DNA of 64,000 bases from Phyllobacterium bourgognense (GCF_003337575.1 NZ_QPJM01000001.1:248001-312000), one strand, 5' to 3'. Counted from the first letter of the stretch, positions 37,709-46,728 are shown. Program-made: numbers and translations. Notes: generated by a model not told the origin, from the letters alone.

Positions 37709-37744
37709 GCCGCCCCCAAAAATGGCATTGTGGGGCGGCTTTTT
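37709..37744 (+). terminator. Intrinsic terminator upstream of argD
   Basis: GCCGCCCC (37709-37716) and GGGGCGGC (37732-37739) are perfect 8-base arms, followed by TTTTT. It reads on the plus strand, where no gene lies upstream for 980 bases. It either ends a small RNA or acts as an attenuator in the argD leader. Confidence 0.75.
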
Positions 37745-37815
37745 GATTTCATCGCTGCCGATTTCTTCTTTGCAATCAGCAGGTTGGCAACTGGGTTTTG
37801 GAGGCCCTTGACGAT

Positions 37816-39021
37816 ATGACGGACGCAAACGCGCACCCGCTTTACGACACTTATGCTCGTGCGGATCTGCGCTTTGAGCGAGGCGAGGGCATGTGGCTAA
37901 TTACCGAAGCCGGCGATCGTTATCTTGACTTCGCTGCCGGTATCGCTGTCAATTCGCTTGGCCACGCGCATCCACACCTCGTCGAGACTTTGAAAAGCCA
38001 GGCTGAGAAGTTGTGGCATGTCTCCAACATCTATGAAATTCCGGGCCAGAAACGCTTGGGCCAGCGCCTTGTCGATAGTACCTTCGCCGACAAGGTCTTC
38101 TTCACCAATTCCGGCGCAGAGGCGCTAGAATGCGCAATCAAGACGGCGCGGCGCTTTCACTACGTCAACGGTAACCCTGAGCGGTTCCGCATTATCACGT
38201 TTGAAGGCGCCTTCCACGGCCGTACGCTGGCGACGATTGCCGCTGGTGGTCAGCCGAAATACCTTGAGGGTTTTGGACCAAAGGTCGAAGGCTTTGATCA
38301 GGTGGCTTTTGGCGACGAAAAGGCTTTGAAGGCAGCAATTGGACCCGAAACCGCAGCCATATTGATTGAACCGATTCAGGGCGAGGGCGGTGTGCGTCCG
38401 GTTCCGGACGAGGAACTGCGCGCGCTGCGCAAACTCTGCGACGAGCGCGGCTTGCTATTGATCCTTGACGAGGTTCAGACAGGCATGGGCCGCACGGGCA
38501 AGCTCTTCGCACACGAATGGTCTGGCATCATGCCGGACATCCTAGCCGTCGCCAAAGGTATTGGTGGTGGCTTTCCACTCGGTGCATGTCTTGCGACCGC
38601 CGAGGCCGCCAAGGGTATGACAGCCGGAGTGCATGGCACGACCTACGGTGGTAATCCGCTGGCCATGGCTGTAGGCAACGCAGTTCTCGACGTCGTTCTG
38701 GAAGAGGGTTTCCTTGAGCATGTGCAGCAGATTGCGCTGTTCATGAAGCAGGGGCTGGCCTCAATTTCCGATCGCTATCCGGAAGCGATTTCCGAGGTGC
38801 GCGGCCGCGGATTGCTGATTGGGCTGAAGTGTGCTGTACCAAACACCACGATGGTTCAAGCTCTGCGCGACGAACATTTGCTCACCGTCGGTGCGGGCGA
38901 CAACGTCGTCCGCCTTCTGCCACCACTGGTTGCAACCGAAGCGGATGCTCGCGAGGCCCTCGGGCGGATCGAAGCTGCAGCCGAGCGTCTGTCAGTCACA
39001 GCCAAACTAAAAAGCGCTTAG
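37816..39021 (+). CDS. argD: Acetylornithine aminotransferase
   Basis: 401 aa class III PLP aminotransferase. Visible: [21 protein letters not shown] (PLP phosphate region), [19 protein letters not shown], and the PLP lysine in [15 protein letters not shown]. It transaminates N-acetylornithine in arginine synthesis. ATG 37816 ([13 protein letters not shown]) is the conserved start; a TTG at 37798 is also in frame. First gene of argD-argF-hslO, with argF starting 11 bases after its stop. Confidence 0.93.
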   Translation: MTDANAHPLYDTYARADLRFERGEGMWLITEAGDRYLDFAAGIAVNSLGHAHPHLVETLKSQAEKLWHVSNIYEIPGQKRLGQRLVDSTFADKVFFTNSGAEALECAIKTARRFHYVNGNPERFRIITFEGAFHGRTLATIAAGGQPKYLEGFGPKVEGFDQVAFGDEKALKAAIGPETAAILIEPIQGEGGVRPVPDEELRALRKLCDERGLLLILDEVQTGMGRTGKLFAHEWSGIMPDILAVAKGIGGGFPLGACLATAEAAKGMTAGVHGTTYGGNPLAMAVGNAVLDVVLEEGFLEHVQQIALFMKQGLASISDRYPEAISEVRGRGLLIGLKCAVPNTTMVQALRDEHLLTVGAGDNVVRLLPPLVATEADAREALGRIEAAAERLSVTAKLKSA

Positions 39022-39032
39022 AGACGAGTCTC

Positions 39033-39971
39033 ATGATGATCAAACAGGACCTCCGTCATTTTACGGATATATCAGCGCTTTCGTCTGGTGATTTGCGGCA
39101 CATTCTCAACGACGCGCGCGCCCGTAAAACGCGCCTCAGGGCCGGCAATGTCGACAAACCTTTTGCCGGCAAGGTGCTGGCGATGATATTCGACAAGCCT
39201 TCGACCCGCACGCGCGTGTCCTTCGATGTGGGCATGCGTCAGCTCGGCGGCGAGACGATCATGCTAACGGGATCGGAAATGCAGCTTGGCCGCAGCGAAA
39301 CCATTGCCGACACGGCAAAGGTGTTGTCGCGTTATGTCGACATCATCATGATGCGAACAACAACGCACGAACGGCTGACCGAGATGGCCGAAAACGCCAC
39401 GGTACCCGTGATCAATGCGCTGACCGATGACACGCATCCGTGCCAGATCATGGCCGATATCATGACATTCGAAGAACATCGTGGTGCGGTGAAGGGCAGG
39501 ACTTTCGCCTGGACAGGCGACGGCAACAATGTGCTGCACTCGCTCGTCGAGGCGGCGGCGCGTTTTGATTTCAATCTCAACATCGCGACGCCGGAAGGCA
39601 GCGAACCGGATAGAAAATATCTCGATTGGGCCAAGCGTGCTGGCGGCAGGATCAGACTGACGACGGATCCAATTTCGGCCGTCGAAGGTGTTGATTGTAT
39701 CGTTACCGATACCTGGGTATCGATGGGACAGGAAGGCCGTGCGCGCGGTCACAACGTGTTCATGCCATACCAGGTCAACGACGCATTGCTCAAACATGCC
39801 GCACCTGATGCCTTGTTCATGCATTGCCTTCCCGCACACCGCGGCGAGGAGGTGACCAACTCCGTCATCGATGGACTGCACTCCGTCGTCTTCGACGAAG
39901 CGGAAAACCGTCTGCATGCACAAAAGGCAATTCTTGCCTGGTGCCTCGAAGGAGGCCGCCCTAATGCCTGA
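39033..39971 (+). CDS. argF: Ornithine carbamoyltransferase
   Basis: 312 aa. It has the carbamoyl-phosphate motif [11 protein letters not shown], the [13 protein letters not shown] stretch, the ornithine-binding region DTWVSMGQE and the C-terminal [11 protein letters not shown]. It makes citrulline from ornithine and carbamoyl phosphate. Two adjacent ATGs (39033 and 39036) both fit; a longer frame from 38829 is the shadow of argD. The stop overlaps the hslO start by 8 bases. Confidence 0.94.
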   Translation: MMIKQDLRHFTDISALSSGDLRHILNDARARKTRLRAGNVDKPFAGKVLAMIFDKPSTRTRVSFDVGMRQLGGETIMLTGSEMQLGRSETIADTAKVLSRYVDIIMMRTTTHERLTEMAENATVPVINALTDDTHPCQIMADIMTFEEHRGAVKGRTFAWTGDGNNVLHSLVEAAARFDFNLNIATPEGSEPDRKYLDWAKRAGGRIRLTTDPISAVEGVDCIVTDTWVSMGQEGRARGHNVFMPYQVNDALLKHAAPDALFMHCLPAHRGEEVTNSVIDGLHSVVFDEAENRLHAQKAILAWCLEGGRPNA

Positions 39972-40968
39972 TACTTCCATTCGCACTGACGAATATGTAT
40001 TCGCTGGCGATGATGCCGTGGTTCCGTTTCAGGTCGAGGAACTGGATGCGCGCGGGCGTGCCGTTCAGCTCGGACCCACACTAGACGACATATTGAGCCG
40101 CCATGACTATCCGGAGCCAGTAGCGAAGCTTCTGGCGGAGGCGATCGTCCTTACCGTACTGCTCGGCACATCGTTGAAATTCGATGGTAAATTCATCTTC
40201 CAATCGCAGTCGGATGGCCCAGTCGACATGCTGGTCGTTGACTTTCGCACGCCGAATTCTGTTCGCGCTTACGCGCGCTACGACGAGGAGCGCTTGGCCG
40301 AAGCCATCGCTGAGAATCGGCTCTCTCCGGTAGAGTTGATGGGCGGCGGCACACTGGCACTCACCGTCGATCAGGGCGAATACACCCAGCGGTATCAGGG
40401 CATCGTCGCGCTCGATGGCTCCAACCTCGAAGAGATCGCCAAGACCTATTTCCGCCAGTCCGAGCAGATTCCTACCGACCTTCGTCTTTCGGTTGCAAAG
40501 CTGATCGAACGTGGCGAAGACGGCAAACCGGTCGAGCAATGGCGCGCCGGTGGGCTCATCGTGCAGTTCCTGCCTGAATCGGAACTGCGCATGCGTCAGC
40601 GTGATCTACCAGCGGGTGACGCGCCGGAATCCGACGACGACGATGAAGTCGACCTTGTCGAAGACGATGACTGGGCTGAAGTCAAGGCACTCGTTGCGAC
40701 GATCGAAAGCTCGGAATTGACCGATCCTCAAGTGGGAGCCGAACGCCTGCTATACCGCTTGTTCCACGAGCGGGGCGTCCGTGTTTTCGACGCAGTGCCG
40801 GTGAACGATGATTGCTCGTGCTCACGCGAGAAAATTGCCGGCGTACTGTCTGGCTTCACTGCTGAAGAGATTACCGACAGCATCGAGGATGGCAAGATTA
40901 GCGTCACCTGCGAATTTTGCTCGACAGAATATGAATTCGATCCGGCAGAGTTTTTGCCAAAGAATTGA
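39964..40968 (+). CDS. hslO: Hsp33 redox-regulated chaperone
   Basis: 334 aa. The C-terminal zinc switch is present: CxC at residues 284/286 and CxxC at 316/319. On oxidative stress these cysteines form disulfides, release zinc and activate the chaperone. An acidic stretch ([18 protein letters not shown]) sits in the middle. The start overlaps the argF stop by 8 bases, so it is translated with the arginine genes. This argD-argF-hslO arrangement is common in Rhizobiales. Confidence 0.93.
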   Translation: MPDTSIRTDEYVFAGDDAVVPFQVEELDARGRAVQLGPTLDDILSRHDYPEPVAKLLAEAIVLTVLLGTSLKFDGKFIFQSQSDGPVDMLVVDFRTPNSVRAYARYDEERLAEAIAENRLSPVELMGGGTLALTVDQGEYTQRYQGIVALDGSNLEEIAKTYFRQSEQIPTDLRLSVAKLIERGEDGKPVEQWRAGGLIVQFLPESELRMRQRDLPAGDAPESDDDDEVDLVEDDDWAEVKALVATIESSELTDPQVGAERLLYRLFHERGVRVFDAVPVNDDCSCSREKIAGVLSGFTAEEITDSIEDGKISVTCEFCSTEYEFDPAEFLPKN

Positions 40969-40972
40969 GCAA

Positions 40973-41269
40973 TCAGGCACGCATTGGCGCGGTTACTTCG
41001 TGAACCATCGTTACCACAATTAATAGTGCGATGAATGCGCAGACAATCAGCCAAAGCGGCCATTCTCTCGTGGATTTCTTCGCCAGCAGGCCGACGATGA
41101 GACCGGGAACCATCACCAGCGCGACCAGCTGGCTGACAGCTTCCGTTCTTGTTGTGAAACTTGGCAGAGTATAGCCCAGGAACTGTGCGCCTATGGCCAA
41201 AGCAAAGGCAACGGCAGAGCAGGCCAAAGCCTTGATGTAAGGCGATTGAGTGCGATTTGTTTCTTGCAT
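40973..41269 (-). CDS. Small membrane protein of unknown function, 98 aa
   Basis: 98 aa with three hydrophobic stretches (ALACSAVAFALAIGAQFLGY; QLVALVMVPGLIVGLLA; WLIVCAFIALLIVVTMV). I do not recognise a family. The ATG overlaps the apaG stop in TGATG, so it is co-translated with apaG. Its end lies 4 bases from the hslO stop on the other strand. Confidence 0.65.
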   Translation of the reverse strand: MQETNRTQSPYIKALACSAVAFALAIGAQFLGYTLPSFTTRTEAVSQLVALVMVPGLIVGLLAKKSTREWPLWLIVCAFIALLIVVTMVHEVTAPMRA

Positions 41270-41661
41270 CAGTTCAATGTGCGTAACTGGTCGGGCAGGT
41301 CAAGTGAGAATGCTGGAATCTCGACATCAAAGCGTACTCCACTATCGGTCTGCATTGTATAGCGGCCGACCATGACGCCGGATGTTGTGGTTAGCGGACA
41401 ACCAGAGGAGTATTGGAAGGAGTCTCCGGGATTGAGAATAGGTTGTTCACCGATGACGCCCGGCCCGCGCACTTCCTCCATGTGGCCATTACCATCGGTG
41501 ATTTTCCAGTAGCGCGCACGCAATTGTACAGTAGAATCCGACTCATTGGCGATGGTAATGCGGTATCCCCAAACATAGCGGTTCTCTTCCGGGTTGGATT
41601 GCTCCTCCAGATAGAACGGTTCGACGGTTACTTCTATATCGCGGGTAATGGCTTTATACAT
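41269..41661 (-). CDS. apaG: ApaG domain protein
   Basis: 130 aa. Begins [22 protein letters not shown] and contains the ApaG core [25 protein letters not shown] and the GxMVGRYTM motif. ApaG folds like a fibronectin domain; its role is linked to cobalt/magnesium sensitivity and to pyrophosphate binding, but is not fully settled. First gene of a two-gene unit with the small membrane protein. Confidence 0.92.
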   Translation of the reverse strand: MYKAITRDIEVTVEPFYLEEQSNPEENRYVWGYRITIANESDSTVQLRARYWKITDGNGHMEEVRGPGVIGEQPILNPGDSFQYSSGCPLTTTSGVMVGRYTMQTDSGVRFDVEIPAFSLDLPDQLRTLN

Positions 41662-41809
41662 ACCTTCTCTCAGTTTATTGTCCTCATATCGCGGGTCGGC
41701 GCCATCGCGTCAACCATCCAGAGAAAGTTGGGTTTAAATCCTTCGTGAACAGCGCATTTTTGGCTAATATAGAGATGAAGCCGTTTGGTGGAGCTAAGCA
41801 ATTCTATTG

Positions 41810-42145
41810 ATGAGTCTCGAAGAATTCGCAGAAATGGCCCTTTCATTTCCTGAAACTATTCAGGCAAGTCATTTCAACACGACCGATTTTAGGGTGAATG
41901 GAAAAATCTTCGCAACATTGCGCCCAGAGAAACTGCGCGGTGTATTGTTGCTCACTCGGGAAGATCAATCCCTCTTTCGTGAGACGTCGAAAGATATGTT
42001 TGAGCCCGTGCCGGGTAGATGGGGCGAGAACGGTTCGACTTATGTCGTTCTGGACAGGGCCGATCCCGAAGCAGTACGCCACGCCATGGCGATCGCCTGG
42101 AAGAGAGCCGCGCCGAAATCAGTCTCCGCGCGGCACGTCCTCTAA
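41810..42145 (+). CDS. MmcQ/YjbR-family protein
   Basis: 111 aa, beginning MSLEEFAEMALSFPETIQASHF and containing DFRVNGKIFATLRPEK, the hallmark of MmcQ/YjbR small proteins with a CyaY-like DNA-binding fold. Role unknown. ATG 41810 is preferred over TTG 41807. Its stop is 4 bases from the convergent metZ stop. Confidence 0.85.
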   Translation: MSLEEFAEMALSFPETIQASHFNTTDFRVNGKIFATLRPEKLRGVLLLTREDQSLFRETSKDMFEPVPGRWGENGSTYVVLDRADPEAVRHAMAIAWKRAAPKSVSARHVL

Positions 42146-42149
42146 TCTT

Positions 42150-43343
42150 CTACACCGCCGCTTTCAACGCGATATCGAGATCCTCGATCAGATCGTCCGC
42201 ATCTTCAAGCCCGACTGACAGCCGCAATAGACCATCGGAAATACCGAGCTCAGCGCGCGCCTCGTCGGTGAGATTCTTGTGAGTGGTGGTGGTCGGATGG
42301 GTGATCAGGCTCTTTGAATCGCCGAGATTGTTGGAAATCTGGATGATCTCCAGGGTATTCTCGACATTGAAAGTCGCCTTCTTGGCCCCCTTGACTTCGA
42401 AGGCGATCAAGGTTGAACCGCCCGACATCTGCTTGGCGATGATATCAGCCTGTGGATGATCGGCACGTCCCGGATAAATTACTTTAGAGATCGCCGGATG
42501 ATCCGCAAGGAAATCGGCGATTTTTGCTGCGGTTTGCGTTTGCTGGCGCACACGCACGGTCAACGTTTCGAGACCCTTCAGCATGACCCACGAGTTGAAC
42601 GGGCTGAGACCAGGGCCGGTATGGCGGAAATATTCGTGCAAATTTTCGTCTACCCACTGCTTATCGGAAAGGATCACGCCGCCAAGACAACGACCTTGTC
42701 CATCTATATGTTTAGTTGTGGAATAGACGACGATATGGGCACCGAGTTCCAGCGGCTTCTGGAAGAGCGGCGTCGCGAAGACGTTGTCGACGATGAGCTT
42801 GGCACCGACGGAATTGGCCACCTGTGCCACCGCCGCAATATCGATGACTTCCAGTGTGGGGTTGGTCGGGCTCTCCAGGAACAGCACCTTGGTATTCGGA
42901 CGGATGGCGTTTTGCCAATTCTCGATCTTCGAGCCATCTATCAAAGTAAAATCAACACCATAGCGCGGCAGAAGCGTTTCTATGATGTAGCGACACGAGC
43001 CGAACATCGCCCTTGCGGCCAGAACGTGGTCGCCGGCCTTGACCTGGCAGATGATGGCTGCTGCCACAGCCGCCATGCCTGACGCCGTAGCACGCGCATC
43101 TTCAGCGCCTTCCAATGCGCACATGCGCTTCTCGAACATGTCCGTTGTCGGATTGGCATAGCGGGAATAGATGAAGCCCGGCTCCTCACCTTTGAAACGG
43201 GCTTCAGCGGCTTCGGCGCTGGGGTAGACAAAGCCTTGCGTCAGGAACAACGCTTCGGACGTTTCTCCGAAGCCTGAACGCAGCGTTCCGGCATGGACGA
43301 GTTGGGTTGCGGGGCGCAGCTTGCGGGTGATGTTCGCGGTCAT
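42150..43343 (-). CDS. metZ: O-succinylhomoserine sulfhydrylase
   Basis: 397 aa Cys/Met metabolism PLP enzyme. Landmarks: ATQLVHAGTLRSGFGETSEA, YSRYANPTTDMFE, SGMAAVAAAI, and the PLP lysine in VVYSTTKHIDGQGRCLGGV. It makes homocysteine directly from O-succinylhomoserine and sulfide. ATG 43343 (MTANITRKLRPATQL) with GAGAAG before it is preferred over a start at 43373. The leader carries a SAM-II riboswitch with a terminator, which confirms the methionine role. Confidence 0.93.
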   Translation of the reverse strand: MTANITRKLRPATQLVHAGTLRSGFGETSEALFLTQGFVYPSAEAAEARFKGEEPGFIYSRYANPTTDMFEKRMCALEGAEDARATASGMAAVAAAIICQVKAGDHVLAARAMFGSCRYIIETLLPRYGVDFTLIDGSKIENWQNAIRPNTKVLFLESPTNPTLEVIDIAAVAQVANSVGAKLIVDNVFATPLFQKPLELGAHIVVYSTTKHIDGQGRCLGGVILSDKQWVDENLHEYFRHTGPGLSPFNSWVMLKGLETLTVRVRQQTQTAAKIADFLADHPAISKVIYPGRADHPQADIIAKQMSGGSTLIAFEVKGAKKATFNVENTLEIIQISNNLGDSKSLITHPTTTTHKNLTDEARAELGISDGLLRLSVGLEDADDLIEDLDIALKAAV

Positions 43344-43374
43344 CGTCTTCTCAATCTGCCAGAATCTGGCCAAT

Positions 43375-43410
43375 AAAAAACCGGCCTTGCGTGAATCGCA
43401 AAAAGGCCGG
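43375..43410 (-). terminator. Terminator in the metZ leader
   Basis: Minus strand: CCGGCCTTTTTGCG, loop ATTCA, CGCAAGGCCGG, then TTTTTT. The stem has an 11-base right arm with a three-T bulge in the left arm. It lies between the SAM-II aptamer and the metZ start, so it is likely the switch's expression platform. Confidence 0.75.
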
Positions 43411-43421
43411 ACGAAACCGGG

Positions 43422-43478
43422 CCTCTTTTAGCAAATTATTTAACGTGGCTGCAAGCCGGCCGGCCAAATCACCACGGG
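43422..43478 (-). ncRNA. SAM-II riboswitch
   Basis: Minus strand, upstream of metZ. It matches the SAM-II (metA) consensus: P1 strands CGTGG (43472-43476) and CCACG (43444-43448), the core TGATTTGGCC and CTTGCAGCCACGTTAAA, and the 3' pseudoknot strand GCTAAAAGAGG (43422-43432). It binds S-adenosylmethionine and lowers metZ expression. A possible antiterminator GGCCCGG (43417-43423) shares two bases with the aptamer 3' end. Confidence 0.9.
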
Positions 43479-43568
43479 ATAAAACTGCTTTAATCCTCTC
43501 AAGCGCTTGCGTCAACCGGGCGAGACGCTAAAGCTTTTGTATGTTTCTGTAAGGTTTTGGCGATCGAT

Positions 43569-44660
43569 ATGAGTAGACATCAAGCAGGTATTCTGGCGGA
43601 CAGCGGCATCAGGGCTCTGCATCAGGCGGGCGCGCTCAGGACAGAGCGGGATTTCGATCATGATCAGATCCAGCCTGCTAGCCTTGACCTGCGGCTTGGT
43701 ACGAAAGCCTATCGCGTCCGAGCCAGCTTTATGCCGGGGCCTGGAACCGCCGTTATCGATAAGCTCCAGCGTCTCAAGCTGCATGAAATCGATCTGACCG
43801 AAGGTGCGGTGCTTGAAACGGGCTGTGTGTACATCGTCCCCTTGCTGGAAAGCCTGCATCTCCCGCCAGAGGTCTCTGCTTCCGCCAACCCGAAAAGTTC
43901 TACCGGTCGACTCGACATTTTCACGCGCGTCATCGTCGACGGTGCGCAGGAATTTGACAAAGTGCCAGCAGGCTATCACGGGCCGCTCTATCTTGAGGTC
44001 AGTCCGCGCACCTTTCCGATCGTGGCGCGTACCGGATCGCGCCTGTCGCAAATCCGCTTTCGCACCGGGCGCGCCCAGCTGGAAGAGGTGGAACTTACGG
44101 CCTTGCATGCGGCGGAAATCTTGGTCGCGTCCGAAACGCCCAACATTTCCGGCGGGGGTATTGCACTGTCAATCGATCTGACTGGCGATGCGCACGGTCT
44201 TGTCGGCTATCGCGGCAAACATCATACAGGTGTCGTTGATGTGGATAAACGCGGTGTGCATGACCTTCTTGATTTCTGGGAACCGATCCATGACCGTGGG
44301 GCGCGCGAACTGGTGCTCGATCCCGACGAGTTCTATATTCTGGTTTCGCGCGAGGCCGTACATGTGCCGCCGCTCTATGCCGCAGAAATGACCCCGTTCG
44401 ATCCGCTGGTTGGAGAGTTCCGAGTCCACTATGCCGGTTTCTTCGACCCGGGTTTCGGCCATACTGCTGCGGGTGGAACTGGCAGCCGTGCAGTCCTTGA
44501 GGTGCGCAGCCATGAAGTACCGTTCATTCTCGAACATGGTCAGATCGTCGGACGCCTGATCTATGAGCATATGCTGGAGCGCCCGCGCGCTCTTTACGGA
44601 ACCGACCTCGGTTCCAACTACCAGGCACAGGGCCTGAAATTGTCAAAGCACTTTAAATGA
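43569..44660 (+). CDS. dcd: 2'-deoxycytidine 5'-triphosphate deaminase
   Basis: 363 aa, about twice the usual Dcd length, as for the alphaproteobacterial double-domain form. Both halves read like the dUTPase/Dcd fold: DQIQPASLDLRLGTKAYRV in the first and the FFDPGFGH stretch in the second, with SSTGRLDIFTRVIVDGA and FPIVARTGSRLSQIRFR between them. It deaminates dCTP to dUTP for thymidylate synthesis. ATG 43569 is chosen over a TTG at 43557. It is divergent from metZ and its riboswitch. Confidence 0.88.
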   Translation: MSRHQAGILADSGIRALHQAGALRTERDFDHDQIQPASLDLRLGTKAYRVRASFMPGPGTAVIDKLQRLKLHEIDLTEGAVLETGCVYIVPLLESLHLPPEVSASANPKSSTGRLDIFTRVIVDGAQEFDKVPAGYHGPLYLEVSPRTFPIVARTGSRLSQIRFRTGRAQLEEVELTALHAAEILVASETPNISGGGIALSIDLTGDAHGLVGYRGKHHTGVVDVDKRGVHDLLDFWEPIHDRGARELVLDPDEFYILVSREAVHVPPLYAAEMTPFDPLVGEFRVHYAGFFDPGFGHTAAGGTGSRAVLEVRSHEVPFILEHGQIVGRLIYEHMLERPRALYGTDLGSNYQAQGLKLSKHFK

Positions 44661-44713
44661 TACGCGGGGAACGCTTGACAAGAATGGGCTTCAACGAACA
44701 TTGATAAGCAGAT

Positions 44714-44787
44714 GCGGGTGTAGTTCAATGGTAGAACGGCAGCTTCCCAAGCTGCATACGAGGGTTCGATTCCCTTCACCCGCTCCA
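44714..44787 (+). tRNA. tRNA-Gly(CCC)
   Basis: Acceptor stem GCGGGTG/CACCCGC, D-arm TAGTTCAATGGTAGAA, anticodon stem GCAGC/GCTGC enclosing loop TTCCCAA with anticodon CCC, T-arm GTTCGATTC and an encoded CCA. 74 bases. Decodes GGG. Confidence 0.95.
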
Positions 44788-45095
44788 TTCTTCAATGAAT
44801 TTACTGATGTTTTGTGGAACCGCCGCCGCCGCTCTTTCGCGGTTGCGTTGCTGATAGGGGCTTAGCCAATATTCCCCGAACTCGATCTTCCTTCATTCAT
44901 GCGATGCCGGCGGAGTGCAAGGGCGGTGCGTTTTGTCCGAGGCGGCGCGAAGCTTGTTCGCAGTCGTGATGGACAGGTTGCTCATATGTCGATCCACAGC
45001 AAGAGCCGAGTTCGGCGCCGCATACGAATACGCAGATGCATAATTACGTGACAGTGTCGAATATTCGAGTACTACAAATCTGGTCGGGAAACCGG
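44788..45095. other. Intergenic region between tRNA-Gly and ftsZ2
   Basis: 308 bases. ftsZ2 ends at its right edge on the minus strand. No gene, clear terminator or repeat was found; a 115-aa ORF that starts inside it (45036) runs antisense to ftsZ2 and is rejected. Confidence 0.4.
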
Positions 45096-46136
45096 CTAGA
45101 GCGCGCGCCGTGGCAAGAACGAAACGTTCCCATTGCCGCTGCCCGACGCGCCGACTGTGTCTGCGCCATCAACATGGTCGATGCCAGTAGCAACAACCGA
45201 AACCCGGAACGTTCCTTCGAGAGCATTGTCGAACGTGGCTCCCAGAATGATGTTGGCTTCGTCATCCACTTCCTCGCGGATCCGCGTGGCCGCCTCGTCA
45301 ACTTCGAACAGGGTCATATCCCTGCCACCAGAAATGGAAACGAGGACCCCCTTGGCTCCTTTCATCGAAGCGACATCGAGTAACGGATTTGCAATGGCCG
45401 CTTCAGCCGCTGCTATCGCTCTACCAGTACCTGAGCTCTGCCCGGTACCCATCATGGCGCGGCCCATGTCGCGCATCACCGCCCGAACATCGGCAAAGTC
45501 CAGATTGATTAGTCCTTCGCGGATCATGAGATCTGTTATGCAGGCAACACCGGAATAAAGGACGCGGTCCGCAGTCGCGAAAGCGTCAGCGAACGTGGTC
45601 GACGCATCAGCAACACGGAAAAGATTCTGGTTTGGTATTACGATAAGCGTATCGGCACTGTCCCGCAGCAGTTTGAGCCCGTCTTCTGCGAACTTCATGC
45701 GGCGCGTCCCTTCGAAGTTGAATGGCTTCGTCACGACAGCAACCGTCAATATGCCGGCATCGCGTGCTGCCCGTGCGATCACGGGAGCAGCGCCTGTCCC
45801 GGTTCCACCCCCCATACCGGCGGTTACAAAACACATATGGGTACCGTTGAGATGGTCCATAATCTCATCGATGCTTTCCTCAGCCGCGGCTCTTCCGATT
45901 TCTGCTTGCGACCCGGCTCCAAGGCCCTGCGTTACATTCACACCGAGCTGTATCAAGCGGCCAGCCTTCGACATGGTCAGTGCCTGGGCATCGGTGTTCG
46001 CGACCACGAATTCCGTTCCCTGAAGCCCCTCGCGGATCATGTTGTTAACGGCATTGCCGCCGCCGCCGCCGACACCAATTACAGTAATATTCGGCTTCAT
46101 CTCGGTGATTTCCGGATGCTTGGGGTTGCTCGACAT
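45096..46136 (-). CDS. ftsZ2: FtsZ-family protein, short FtsZ2-type paralogue
   Basis: 346 aa. It contains the full GTPase: [14 protein letters not shown], the tubulin signature GGGTGTG (residues 109-115) and the T7-loop stretch [13 protein letters not shown]. It ends at [10 protein letters not shown], so it lacks the long linker and the C-terminal FtsA/ZipA-binding peptide of division FtsZ. That is the layout of Sinorhizobium FtsZ2, a non-essential paralogue. No dcw genes surround it. AAGGAAGGA precedes ATG 46136; an ATG-less extension to 46229 is unlikely. Three GANTC sites lie 77-119 bases upstream, suggesting cell-cycle control. Confidence 0.88.
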   Translation of the reverse strand: MSSNPKHPEITEMKPNITVIGVGGGGGNAVNNMIREGLQGTEFVVANTDAQALTMSKAGRLIQLGVNVTQGLGAGSQAEIGRAAAEESIDEIMDHLNGTHMCFVTAGMGGGTGTGAAPVIARAARDAGILTVAVVTKPFNFEGTRRMKFAEDGLKLLRDSADTLIVIPNQNLFRVADASTTFADAFATADRVLYSGVACITDLMIREGLINLDFADVRAVMRDMGRAMMGTGQSSGTGRAIAAAEAAIANPLLDVASMKGAKGVLVSISGGRDMTLFEVDEAATRIREEVDDEANIILGATFDNALEGTFRVSVVATGIDHVDGADTVGASGSGNGNVSFLPRRAL

Positions 46137-46212
46137 CACTTCGTCCTTCCTTGCCTGCAGTGAACTGGCATAGTTGGCACGGGACAGGATTGCCGGATGG
46201 AATACCGAAAAC

Positions 46213-46255
46213 GAATCAAATCGACTCAACTCATCCCGAGCAAGAGATATGAATC
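46213..46255. promoter_or_regulatory. Cluster of three GANTC (CcrM) sites upstream of ftsZ2
   Basis: GAATC at 46213-46217, GACTC at 46223-46227 and GAATC at 46251-46255. GANTC is the CcrM methylation site, recognised by GcrA at promoters. Three in 43 bases is far above one per 256 expected for random sequence. Confidence 0.5.
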
Positions 46256-46333
46256 AGACAAGCGTCGTCGACGCAACCGTTGCCTCACTCTGACGCCGAC
46301 GATTGCCTCGGAACTTTGCCGGGTAAAAGACAT

Positions 46334-46364
46334 CATACAACTGATGTTTTTTTGTATGTTGACA
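46334..46364 (+). promoter_or_regulatory. Candidate operator and -35 of the uronate operon
   Basis: CATACAA (46334-46340), 11 bases, TTGTATG (46352-46358): perfect arms. A second dyad ACATCA/TGATGT overlaps it (46330-46347). TTGACA follows directly at 46359-46364; no good -10 is seen. It could bind the GntR/FCD regulator encoded in the operon, although it is about 365 bases before dctP. Confidence 0.4.
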
Positions 46365-46728
46365 TGATCTCTGAATAGCCCTACCCATTAGTCCAGCCGA
46401 AGGAGGAGCGGCTGACAAATGATCCTTATTGCCCCGGATATGCTGCTGTCCGTCGACCCCGCGTCAGTGCGGCGGAGCACGAGTCGTGAAGGATTTCCGA
46501 CCATCAGCCGGCACAGGCATACCGATCCGCGTCTCGACAATCTCTTTATGCTCGACAGTCCCGAAGGCACGCGCCGTTCCTGCGTGTTTCATCGCCGAAC
46601 GCCAATTGCGGAAGGCGAGGCCGATGGACTCGCTCATGCGTCTGGCTGCGACCTCGCAACGAGGTCATACAAATTGTGAATTCATAGCCGCAACAGCGGG
46701 CGCAACGCCCGCCAACTGGAGGAGAAAA

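Larger units (their letters stand above)
37322..37815. other. gcrA-argD intergenic region with unexplained transcription signals
   Basis: 494 bases. It contains three GANTC sites, a dyad with GANTC in both arms, a plus-strand promoter candidate TTGCTC-N16-TATATC (37390-37417), a stronger one TTGACA-N17-GATATT (37669-37697) and an intrinsic terminator (37709-37744). No protein-coding ORF with a ribosome site was found. A plus-strand small RNA is possible. Confidence 0.5.
46137..46728. other. ftsZ2-dctP intergenic region
   Basis: 592 bases holding the divergent promoters of ftsZ2 and the uronate operon. It includes three GANTC sites (46213-46255), a dyad at 46334-46358 next to a TTGACA, and beyond that (46400-46700) a stretch with short overlapping ORFs: a plus-strand 86-aa frame from 46419 with GGAGG before it and a minus-strand 57-aa frame (46464-46637). 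None is recognised and they may be remnants of a lost gene. Confidence 0.45.

Noticed and set aside
45036-45383. Plus-strand ORF of 115 aa
   Set aside because: Runs antisense through the 3' end of ftsZ2; no family or ribosome site.
46429-46728. 100-residue N-terminal extension of dctP
   Set aside because: The signal peptide and GGAGGAG site at 46729 define the start; the extension is not TRAP-like.
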